A stretch of DNA of 64,000 nt from Phyllobacterium trifolii (GTDB taxonomy: Bacteria; Pseudomonadota; Alphaproteobacteria; Rhizobiales; Rhizobiaceae), in NCBI RefSeq assembly GCF_014192095.1, contig NZ_JACHXN010000015.1, forward strand, positions 62,001 to 126,000. Direction: 5' to 3'. Made by a program: the position numbers and the translations under genes. Positions 18,089 through 24,387 of this stretch are shown piece after piece (position 1 is the stretch's first letter; each line of letters starts with the position of its first letter). The notes beneath the pieces were generated by a model that was not told where the DNA came from, did no database searches, and saw only the letters and a list, made by a program, of their open reading frames with translations.

Positions 18089-18583
18089 GATTATTTCTCC
18101 GATTTTTGATCGGAGCGAGCAAAACCTCTATGCATTTCAAACGGGGTTACGATGCCCGCTTCATATGCCTTCAGATTCAAGCAAACAAAAACTGTCGATG
18201 CAGGATTTTGCGATAGGAAAAATACTCCATATCGATATTCAGTACTTATGTTTACCAATTGATACTTGGACTACCCTAAACTACTATTATAAAATCCAAG
18301 CCAGCGGACGTTATGCCGCGAAGGCTCCAATCGAAAGCTACCAATTTTGCTTAGACCCCTTGATTGCACCCGACTGGGCGAATCGTCCTTCTGGCCAGCT
18401 TCCTGGTTATCAGTGTTTACGGTCGCTTTTTCTAAGCACGGTACCCAAAATGGGGACAAGGGAGCGGCAACTACGAGTTCTACATAAGTAATATTGGGGA
18501 GGCCAAGATCCGGACAACCACTGTCTTTGCATGCGGAATCGGTTTTAAGAGTTCGAATCAGCCCAGCATTTATTCCCTGCTTA
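18089..18583. other. Gap with no supported gene
   Basis: About 500 bases of average to AT-rich composition. A 140-codon ORF on the plus strand (18069-18491) overlaps the broken gene and shows no domain or ribosome-binding site. I treat it as chance. The right part presumably carries the promoter of the LuxR-type gene at 18755. Confidence 0.4.
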
Positions 18584-18602
18584 TGTCACGACCGCGTCAC
18601 GC
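18584..18602 (+). promoter_or_regulatory. 19-bp box shared by the two paralogous LuxR genes (copy 1)
   Basis: TGTCACGACCGCGTCACGC contains the direct repeat GTCACG with an 11-base period, one helical turn. The same box with three differences lies upstream of the second LuxR paralogue (28086-28104, opposite strand). It ends 152 bases before the ATG of the downstream LuxR gene. No other close copy was noticed in intergenic DNA of the window. Confidence 0.55.
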
Positions 18603-18754
18603 GGCATTTATTAATCCTCTATTAATCAACACGGGTAGCGGGGGCTTACTGTCAGGTTGAGGCAAATGAATAAAAGAACTTATTGGACTAAGCGAAAACG
18701 CAAATAAATCCTGAAGAGAAATACTCTTCTCATCAAAGGGCGTAGGGAACTATT

Positions 18755-19567
18755 ATGAGTGGAACAGCACCTGACCATATTCATTATGCATCGAAGATTG
18801 AGGGCGACTCAAAATTCAAAAGTGGCATATTCATCTATGCCGAATCGGGAGTGGTATTTCAGGGCCTGGTTCAATCCCTGGAAAGAACATTTCCCGATAT
18901 CGATGTTCACCTTTCCAGCAAATTCGTCGAATTCGAAAAGTTTGATGAAGATGTTGGTCTCGTGCTTATTCACAGCGGCTTCGTCGCCGATGTAGCCGAG
19001 TGCATTACACGTTTCAAAAAGCGCTTTCCCAGCGCCTCGATCACAATGATGATTGATGAAAACAGCGCCGGTTTACAAGAGTTGAACAGCCTGTTCGACA
19101 ACCGGCAGGTCCAGGGACTTCTCCCTTTCAGTCTCAAACTCGATATCTGGCTGGCCGTAATCTGGCTGCTGCTGAATGGCGGTGAGTATTATCCTTCGGC
19201 TATCATACGTTCAATCGAGAAGAACTCGGCCGGCGGTCACGCGAATGCTTTCGGCAACCAAGGAAAAAATAGTTCGGGTGTCGTCAAGCAGATCAAGACG
19301 CTGACGCTCCGCGAAACTCAGATCCTGGAGCTTCTGTCGGAAGGTCTGCAGAACAAGATCATTGCGGATCGGCTGTCGCTCTCCGAACACACCGTCAAGG
19401 TTCATGTGCACAATCTTATTCGCAAGCTTCGGGTTCACAATCGCACCCAAGCTGCAGCGGTATACCGGAACAGCATGGACCAGGAGGCGTACCAGCCCCC
19501 TTTTAAAGCGTACGGTACGGGGATGGGTCGCGTGGACGGCTCGCTTGAGATGGCCCGGGCCGTATAA
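18755..19567 (+). CDS. LuxR-type regulator with degenerate receiver domain (paralogue 1)
   Basis: 270 aa. Residues about 22-150 look like a response-regulator receiver fold, but the phospho-acceptor Asp position reads GLVLIHSGF (residues 68-76), so ordinary phosphorylation is unlikely. Residues 181-240 are a GerE/LuxR helix-turn-helix (LTLRETQILELLSEGLQNKIIADRL ... TVKVHVHNLIRKLR). The ribosome-binding site GTAGGG lies seven bases before ATG, exactly as in the paralogue at 27950. Both share an upstream box. It is followed seven bases later by two tiny ORFs and sits 1.7 kb from the TfuA/YcaO genes, so it is a candidate regulator of that cluster. Confidence 0.88.
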   Translation: MSGTAPDHIHYASKIEGDSKFKSGIFIYAESGVVFQGLVQSLERTFPDIDVHLSSKFVEFEKFDEDVGLVLIHSGFVADVAECITRFKKRFPSASITMMIDENSAGLQELNSLFDNRQVQGLLPFSLKLDIWLAVIWLLLNGGEYYPSAIIRSIEKNSAGGHANAFGNQGKNSSGVVKQIKTLTLRETQILELLSEGLQNKIIADRLSLSEHTVKVHVHNLIRKLRVHNRTQAAAVYRNSMDQEAYQPPFKAYGTGMGRVDGSLEMARAV

Positions 19568-19573
19568 GTCAAA

Positions 19574-19702
19574 ATGTCCCGCATTAATGACGTATTGATG
19601 CTGGTGGGCAAACTTAACTATACGTGGACGAACACCGAAAGCCTGTTCATCTACCTTATTGCCCACCTGCTCAACACCAACAAGGAAGCTGCAACCGTAT
19701 GA
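19574..19702 (+). CDS. 42-residue ORF, probable 5' half of a split gene
   Basis: Starts seven bases after the LuxR stop. The peptide starts MSRINDVLMLVGKLNYTWTN and ends HLLNTNKEAATV, helical and amphipathic. Its TGA overlaps the ATG of the next ORF (ATGA at 19699-19702). From memory, rhizobial proteins of about 150 residues begin like this ORF and end like the next one, so the two may be remnants of one gene that lost an internal segment and frame. Alternatively they are two coupled small proteins. No function known. Confidence 0.5.
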   Translation: MSRINDVLMLVGKLNYTWTNTESLFIYLIAHLLNTNKEAATV

Positions 19703-19941
19703 CGCGCGAGCAGCGCCTGCGCAACAAATACAACCATTGTATTTATTCTTTTGACGAGACGGGCAGCATTGCATCGACCCAACTGATGCGCATCGTCGAT
19801 ATGGACGACAATTTGAAATATGGAAAAGTCGAAGCGCTGGACGATGCCGAGATGAAGCGAATTCAAGCGACAATCGACGCTGTCATCGACGTGAACAAAT
19901 CGATCTGGGCATTCATAAAGCTCAAAAATATCCAGGTCTGA
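19699..19941 (+). CDS. 80-residue ORF, probable 3' half of a split gene
   Basis: Starts MTREQRLRNKYNHCIYSFDE with AAGGAAG ten bases upstream. It contains STQLMRIVDMDDNLKYGKVEAL and a helical C-terminus (IDAVIDVNKSIWAFIKLKN). Codon usage looks genuinely coding. The N-terminal LRNKYNHCIY phrase begins abruptly, as if in mid-domain, supporting the idea that it is the rear part of a longer protein whose front is the 42-residue ORF. It is likely transcribed with the LuxR gene. Confidence 0.55.
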   Translation: MTREQRLRNKYNHCIYSFDETGSIASTQLMRIVDMDDNLKYGKVEALDDAEMKRIQATIDAVIDVNKSIWAFIKLKNIQV

Positions 19942-20617
19942 CGCGCCAGGCCTGCACAAGTGCCACAAGTAATATCTGGAATTAATCGCTCACTTCAAAC
20001 GTGAAGGCTCCGTTTCTGGAGCTATAATAATTATTACTATGGTTTTGCTAGTACTGTTAATCAATTTTAATTATTGACGAAAAGTCAATATACTATAACT
20101 TATTTGTCAAAAGCGAATCAAAAAAACTACGAAACGAAGAAGAGTTATAAATACAAATATAGTATTTTTTCCGAAAATCCGCATTTGTACTGCGTAGTAA
20201 CTACCGGTACTTCTTGGTGGGACAAGGGGAGCTCAGGTTATATGGCATATAACCACGAACTTGGAAGTAATGCCTTGAGTTTTCCTGAACTACCGAGGCA
20301 GATAGAGAATTGAATGGGGTCGTTGGGGGGCCCGAGTTATGCCGTATAGAAGAAAACCGCTGAACGAACAGCGGAGAAAAAACACAATGGGAACGGGCCG
20401 CCTTCTCCATGAGATGGCGTCCTTTATCCCTGCGATTGCCGGGCTCACCGTCCAGTTCCCGGCATCGGCCAGAACTTTCCTGGCCACGCGTGGCAAAGAG
20501 TTTCTCCGTTGCGCATCCCGATCTGAGGCAGAAGGCAGTTGCCGAGCATAGCGCCGGCCCTGCCCCAGGCCAACGAACAGGAAAAGCAATCTCACGCAAC
20601 ATTTGCCAAGGGTATTC
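19942..20617. other. Compositionally odd gap, no convincing gene
   Basis: Bases 19980-20330 are very AT-rich, unlike the rest of the window; 20340-20610 are of normal composition. A TTG-started 79-codon ORF (20074-20313, Lys/Tyr/Asn-rich) is the only candidate in the AT-rich part. It has no recognisable motif, so I do not call it. Overlapping ORFs on both strands at 20290-20780 look like chance or remnants. The composition jump suggests acquired or decayed DNA. Confidence 0.4.
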
Positions 20618-20878
20618 ATGCGAAATCGCCTGCAGACATTCTGCCCCTCAAAGACAGTGCATTCACGCATCGTGAATGCGCTGTGGATCGAGTTTGGCGG
20701 AACCCCATGGAACATGCCGCCAGATTGGGAGCCCGAGCGTGCGTGGGCGCGACAGCTTGACCTGACGCTGATTCCCAATCTCGGCCCGATGTCCGTCGCA
20801 ATTCTCGATCAATGGCTTGCCGCCGACGACGATGACGAAAGCAACGATGACACTGAACGGTCGGGGGGCGCAGAATAA
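20618..20878 (+). CDS. Small hypothetical protein with a helix-hairpin-like segment
   Basis: 86 aa if started at ATG 20618. The middle (LWIEFGGTPWNMPPDWEPERAW) and the stretch LDLTLIPNLGPMSVAILDQWLA look protein-like; the I-P-N-L-G-x-x-S pattern is reminiscent of the RNA polymerase alpha C-terminal helix-hairpin fold. The tail is acidic (DDDDESNDD). The N-terminal 20 residues look poorly coding, and a perfect hairpin (20659-20679) lies inside, so the true start may be the ATG at about 20709. This may be a remnant. Low confidence. Confidence 0.35.
   Translation: MRNRLQTFCPSKTVHSRIVNALWIEFGGTPWNMPPDWEPERAWARQLDLTLIPNLGPMSVAILDQWLAADDDDESNDDTERSGGAE
20659..20679. repeat. Perfect 9-bp inverted repeat
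   Basis: GCATTCACG, three bases, then CGTGAATGC. It is a compact operator-like or hairpin-forming palindrome near the start of the small hypothetical ORF. No T-run follows on either strand, so it is not a standard terminator. Confidence 0.6.
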
Positions 20879-20917
20879 CACTCTGCTAGAAATTTTGAGC
20901 AAGGTACCAGCAAAGAA

Positions 20918-20945
20918 AAACGCGCCCTGGAGGGGGCGCGCAATG
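20918..20945 (-). terminator. GC-rich hairpin with T-run on the minus strand
   Basis: On the minus strand CGCGCCCCCTCCAGGGCGCG forms a GC stem with a short loop and is followed by TTTTTCTTT. It lies about 320 bases downstream of the TfuA stop. It could end the precursor-YcaO-TfuA transcript or an independent short RNA starting in the preceding gap. Confidence 0.6.
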
Positions 20946-21008
20946 CGTGGCTTTCACCTGTCGTTTTCTGAACTTTATTTTGTAACTAAACCCCCAACTA
21001 GACCAGTG

Positions 21009-21062
21009 CTACGCCGAAATTCTGAGTTTACTGTTTATATAATATTTAGAATTCCGGCGTAG
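21009..21062. repeat. 15-bp inverted repeat with AT-rich loop downstream of the TfuA gene
   Basis: The arms CTACGCCGAAATTCT (21009-21023) and AGAATTCCGGCGTAG (21048-21062) pair over 15 positions with a single G-T wobble. The loop is 24 bases and AT-rich. The structure is too long for a simple operator and lacks a T-run. It could be a processed 3' hairpin, an mRNA stabiliser or a small inverted-repeat element. In 20879-21265 I see no supported gene; short minus-strand ORFs of 25 codons (21046-21123) and about 35 codons overlap one arm and cannot be judged. Confidence 0.6.
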
Positions 21063-21265
21063 GTCCCCCACTGACTGCCCGCTTGCTCCCACACGCTTGA
21101 ATGCTTTTTTGTTTTGTTTTCATGCGTTAAACTTGCGACCATGGGATGAGATTATGTTTCACACCGTTACGCAAGCGTGACTCAAATGCCTTTTTTGCGT
21201 GTTTTTTCGAGAAGTCCGATAATTAATTGGGGTTAGGCGCAATCAGGACGAAATAATCAATAGGT

Positions 21266-22006
21266 TCAAGCCCGAAGCTTGCTCCATTGCGTGGTTTCGT
21301 TGAATTGCCATCCGGCGAAATCAGGCTGCAGCTCTCTGACCGGGGCAGCGCTTTTACGCTCGAGAAGAACGTCGAGCAGCATCGAGGCGTCTTCACGCTT
21401 GATATTGCGGATATGTGGTTTCAATCGTTCAGCCGCGCGATCGATCTCGGACGAGACAACCTCGAATACCCGCCGCCAGGTCCGTTCCTTGAAAAACACG
21501 GCATCGGCGCGCGTGCGAATCAGAGCGTATTCCCCGGTATCGATTGTTCCCGCGGCAAGTGCCGCATCAAGCGTTGCGTCGATGGTTACCATGGCTTCGC
21601 TGAAGGCGATGTAGCCGAATTCGGCGGGCGCATGAACCTGTGCGACGGCGGCATCGTCTTCCAGGCCGCCAAAGGCGTAGCGCTCGAACACTTCGCCGAT
21701 GCCGATCATGCCAAACGGATGGCACTCGGCAGCGCGCAAGGCGCCCATGCTGGCTGCGCCGTAGACAGTGGCTCCGCGCGACAGCGCATAGAGAATTTCC
21801 TTATGCCAGACCGCGGCAACGTCTTCGAATCGCCCGTCGACCAGTGCGATGACGCGGAAGCCTTGATCTACCGCATGGGTGATATCACCGCATTTGGCCG
21901 GACCTCGGCAGGTCAACCCGTATTCCGGCAGAAGGCGGTCTTCACCGCCTCGCACCGGTACAAATTCAGTTCCGGAAAGACTTGGGCCCGCGAACAGGAT
22001 CTTCAT
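21266..22006 (-). CDS. TfuA-like protein, YcaO partner
   Basis: 246 aa with the TfuA core: FAGPS at residues 5-9, GDI at 40-42, IALVDGRF at 53-60, VWHKEIL at 66-72 and GAASMGALRAAE at 83-94. TfuA was first seen in the trifolitoxin region of Rhizobium. In other systems TfuA proteins partner YcaO enzymes to install backbone thioamides, apparently as sulfur-delivery factors. The start follows AGGAGAGGGCG and lies nine bases after the YcaO stop, so the two are co-translated. The C-terminal third is helical and less conserved. Its presence without any ThiF/ocin-like partner or dehydrogenase favours thioamidation over azole formation here; that is inference. Confidence 0.93.
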   Translation of the reverse strand: MKILFAGPSLSGTEFVPVRGGEDRLLPEYGLTCRGPAKCGDITHAVDQGFRVIALVDGRFEDVAAVWHKEILYALSRGATVYGAASMGALRAAECHPFGMIGIGEVFERYAFGGLEDDAAVAQVHAPAEFGYIAFSEAMVTIDATLDAALAAGTIDTGEYALIRTRADAVFFKERTWRRVFEVVSSEIDRAAERLKPHIRNIKREDASMLLDVLLERKSAAPVRELQPDFAGWQFNETTQWSKLRA

Positions 22007-22015
22007 CGCCCTCTC

Positions 22016-23272
22016 CTATTGCCGAAGCATGGCGTTGAGCGCGCGCCCGCCAAAGCGATGCTTACGGATACCGGCCGGACTTTCCAGCTCGTTGACCAAA
22101 ACACGGCAGACTGACATCCCGTAGTCCTCGCCGCCCATTGGAACGACTACGACGCTGCCGATACCGCGCCGGCGCAAGGGTTCGAGATAGGTTTCGAGGC
22201 TGGCGCGGTCCGCAGGTTCTGGCTCGTCAAACCGCCAATGATCGGCCGGTTCGGCGTGGATGTAGACGCCGAGATCCGGCGCAAGGCGCTGCGCATATTC
22301 GGAGGGGTCAAAATCATCGCGCGCACCGGAAATATTGGTGATCCGTGTCTGTGCCGCCTCGGTTATGGCCCGCATTGCCGCAACGCGCGGCGACAGATGA
22401 CAACCATAACCGGCGGCGAGATCGAAATGCAGATACGTGCCATGCTGTGTCGCCGGGCTGATCGTCGCCATGAAGACAGGCAGGCCGATATCCGACGTTA
22501 CGTTGAACAGCCGCAGGACAAAGTTTGCCGCAGCGATCCGTTCGGCCAGCCGGTCAATGCCGCTATCGTCGAAAACCGCCGGATCGACGCAATGGGCCTG
22601 TACACCTGCGTCACGTTGAAAGCGCCATAACTCAGTCGCATCGCGTTCAACACGCTCGCACAATCCGTGAATGACCGCTTCCAGCAGGCAATTGCCCGAG
22701 GCAAGGCCATCGGTCGACTGGCAATAATGCCAGGATTGCCGTGCCGAGGTGAAATCGAGCGAGACGAGTTCGCGCGGCACAAAAACCGGCTTCTGTTTCA
22801 AAAGGTCGAAGCCTTCGAGCCAATAATCGTTTTCATCGGCCCCGGCCTCGTCCGCGCCACGCATCAACAGCACGCGCCCGTCAAAAACATCGTGACCGGC
22901 GTCACGTAGCTCGCGGCGGCTGGCGGCAAAGGAAGCCAATGGAATATCTTCGGCAACGGCGATTTCGGCGGCTTCCATCACGGCGGAAGCGCGGGCATGG
23001 GCGGCGCTGATGCCTTTACCCTGGCTGACGGCCAATGTCCGGCTGTTGGGGCGCACGGCCATCCACACGGGAATGCCGATCCGGTCGAGGCCGGTCACCT
23101 CGGCCATCCGGACGATGCCCAAACGCGGAAAGTGCGGCCGCAACCGGCTAACGGTTTCGTCCGCATCGATCAGTCTTGTCGATGACAATTCTCCCGGGCG
23201 GAAAGCAGAACGAAGGTTCGCTTCGTCTGCCGTCAGCCGGTCGAGAACCGGAATCTCGGCCAATGGTTTCAT
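22016..23272 (-). CDS. YcaO-domain peptide-modifying enzyme
   Basis: 418 aa from ATG 23272, preceded by GGAGTGGCA; an in-frame ATG at 23302 is less well placed. YcaO ATP-binding motifs are all present: SQGKG at 83-87, EAAE at 100-103, STDGLASGN at 186-194 followed by Glu198 and ERVER at 206-210, and the EAAQTR segment with Glu305, Gln308, Arg310. The family activates peptide amide oxygens by phosphorylation to make azolines, thioamides or amidines. It has no C-terminal Pro-rich tail of the azoline-type cyclodehydratases. It lies 76 bases after the repeat precursor with no terminator between, so they are probably one transcript. Confidence 0.94.
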   Translation of the reverse strand: MKPLAEIPVLDRLTADEANLRSAFRPGELSSTRLIDADETVSRLRPHFPRLGIVRMAEVTGLDRIGIPVWMAVRPNSRTLAVSQGKGISAAHARASAVMEAAEIAVAEDIPLASFAASRRELRDAGHDVFDGRVLLMRGADEAGADENDYWLEGFDLLKQKPVFVPRELVSLDFTSARQSWHYCQSTDGLASGNCLLEAVIHGLCERVERDATELWRFQRDAGVQAHCVDPAVFDDSGIDRLAERIAAANFVLRLFNVTSDIGLPVFMATISPATQHGTYLHFDLAAGYGCHLSPRVAAMRAITEAAQTRITNISGARDDFDPSEYAQRLAPDLGVYIHAEPADHWRFDEPEPADRASLETYLEPLRRRGIGSVVVVPMGGEDYGMSVCRVLVNELESPAGIRKHRFGGRALNAMLRQ

Positions 23273-23348
23273 TGCCACTCCATCAGGCCGCAAAGCACGC
23301 ATTTATTGCAAACTATCCAAATGCTGGATAACGCGTTTGCAACTGTGT

Positions 23349-24002
23349 TTAGTTTATTGCCGCGGGCCCAGCGGAATGCGCCCGTTCCGACGGATTGCTG
23401 CGGTACCCACTGGCAACAACCGGACCAGCGGAATGCGCACGCTCCGATGGATTGCTACGATACGCGCTGTCCACAACCGGACCGACGGAATGCGCACGCT
23501 CCGACGGATTGCTGCGGTACACGCTGTCCACAACCGGACCGGCAGAATGCGCACGCTCCGATGGATTGCTGCGGTACACGCTGTCCACAACCGGACCGGC
23601 AGAATGCGCACGCTCCGATGGATTGCTGCGATACCCAGTGGCCACAACCGGACTGCTCGAGTGAGCACGATCAGATGTTTCATCCCGTGCGTTCACTGTT
23701 AAGAAGATCTCTGCTTCTTTCGATGCAGGACCAAAGAAATGCGCGCGGTCCGACGGATCATTCCGCCTGCCCGCCGTCATTACCATACCGCTAGAATGAG
23801 CGCGGCCAGTAGCGTCACTCCGGCTTGCATCGGCAGCAATGATATTTCCGGGTCGATTGGCAATCGAATCAATGAATTCACTGCCAGCCAGTCCGGAAGA
23901 GGCGATTAAATCACGATCGAGAGGCTCGATCGTTTGAGTTTCAGAGTCAACGAGCCAGAGCGCGTTCGTCTCTGGATCATTCAAGATGTAAAAAGTTGCC
24001 AT
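23349..24002 (-). CDS. Candidate RiPP precursor with eight tandem core-like units
   Basis: 217 aa from ATG 24002 (AAAGG eight bases upstream). Residues 1-56 form a leader-like part (MATFYILNDPETNALWLVDS) that matches the start of the 80-residue neighbour: FYIL versus YFIL, then A-x-LWLVD, then a turn and a Pro. Residues 60-217 contain eight units, each with an invariant Arg-Ala-His (His at 69, 88, 114, 133, 152, 171, 190, 209). The spacing is 19 residues except one step of 26. The last five units are almost identical: YRSNPSERAHSAGPVV. There is no cysteine anywhere. The repeat precursor of thiovarsolins, also made with a YcaO-TfuA pair, is a known parallel. Being a peptide-natural-product precursor is inference from context and architecture; it could instead be a repetitive surface or structural protein. 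Confidence 0.75.
   Translation of the reverse strand: MATFYILNDPETNALWLVDSETQTIEPLDRDLIASSGLAGSEFIDSIANRPGNIIAADASRSDATGRAHSSGMVMTAGRRNDPSDRAHFFGPASKEAEIFLTVNARDETSDRAHSSSPVVATGYRSNPSERAHSAGPVVDSVYRSNPSERAHSAGPVVDSVYRSNPSERAHSVGPVVDSAYRSNPSERAHSAGPVVASGYRSNPSERAHSAGPAAIN
23352..23822 (-). repeat. 57-bp tandem repeat array encoding the core units
   Basis: Five near-identical contiguous 57-bp units occupy about 23352-23633 (anchor sequence recurring at 23371, 23428, 23485, 23542 and 23599). Three diverged units extend to about 23822. The period is a multiple of three, so several other frames on both strands stay open across the array; those are shadows. Near-identity at DNA level, including synonymous sites, indicates recent expansion or gene conversion. 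Confidence 0.93.
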
Positions 24003-24107
24003 GCGAATAACCTTTCTATGAAGGAGAGCCCACATGGCGAACGTATGACGATTTTATTTTAGATCAAGAAGAAGTATGAAAACGACCCCTTTTTCTCAAA
24101 ATTTAAC

Positions 24108-24350
24108 TTACTTTTTAACTGGGGCTGGATCAACAATATGCGATTTCGTTGCGCTATCGGATCTATTATTGGTCGCAATCGCAACATCCACACCTTTTAT
24201 GGTCGTTATTCCTTGCTTTCTTGCGGTCTCAATGACCTTGACCAAACCAGCGTCGCCGGCTCCCGCCGCCGGCACAACTGTTCCATTTTCCACGTCAACC
24301 AGCCAAAGCTCAGCCTGCCCGGCTTCGCCGAGGATAAAATATTTCGCCAT
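24108..24350 (-). CDS. Candidate short RiPP precursor sharing the leader of the repeat precursor
   Basis: 80 aa, ATG 24350 with AAAGGGA seven bases upstream. The leader MAKYFILGEAGQAELWLVD is clearly homologous to the repeat protein's N-terminus. Residues 63-78 (RSDSATKSHIVDPAPV) align with a repeat unit (RSN/D...RAHS..PV), with His71 at the equivalent place, so it carries one diverged core-like unit. It ends in Lys-Lys. It lies 37 bases after the SARP-type regulator stop and 105 bases before the repeat gene. It may be the ancestral single-core precursor or a leader/immunity relative. No cysteine. Confidence 0.7.
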   Translation of the reverse strand: MAKYFILGEAGQAELWLVDVENGTVVPAAGAGDAGLVKVIETARKQGITTIKGVDVAIATNNRSDSATKSHIVDPAPVKK

Positions 24351-24387
24351 AGTATGGTCCCTTTACTTGAAGTTCGAATGTTGCTGA

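Noticed and set aside
18069..18491. 140-codon plus-strand ORF
   Set aside because: Overlaps the ribosome-binding site and start of the broken Gln/Gly-rich gene; TTG start, no motif.
20290..20778. Overlapping minus-strand ORFs (133 and 162 codons)
   Set aside because: No ribosome-binding site, no motif, Arg-rich chance-like translation.
21046..21123. 25-codon minus-strand peptide beside TfuA as a trifolitoxin-like precursor
   Set aside because: It resembles TfxA only in being short and Gly/Cys containing; no proper ribosome-binding site and it overlaps a hairpin arm. Kept only as a note in the findings.
23306..23794. Long plus-strand ORFs across the repeat (23306-23794 and 23395-23664)
   Set aside because: They arise because the 57-bp period keeps all frames open; no ribosome-binding site or homology, and the minus-strand frame has a leader homologous to its neighbour.
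23352..23822. Regularly spaced repeats suggesting a CRISPR array
   Set aside because: Units are contiguous 57-bp tandem copies without unique spacers, in frame with an upstream leader, and no cas genes are present.
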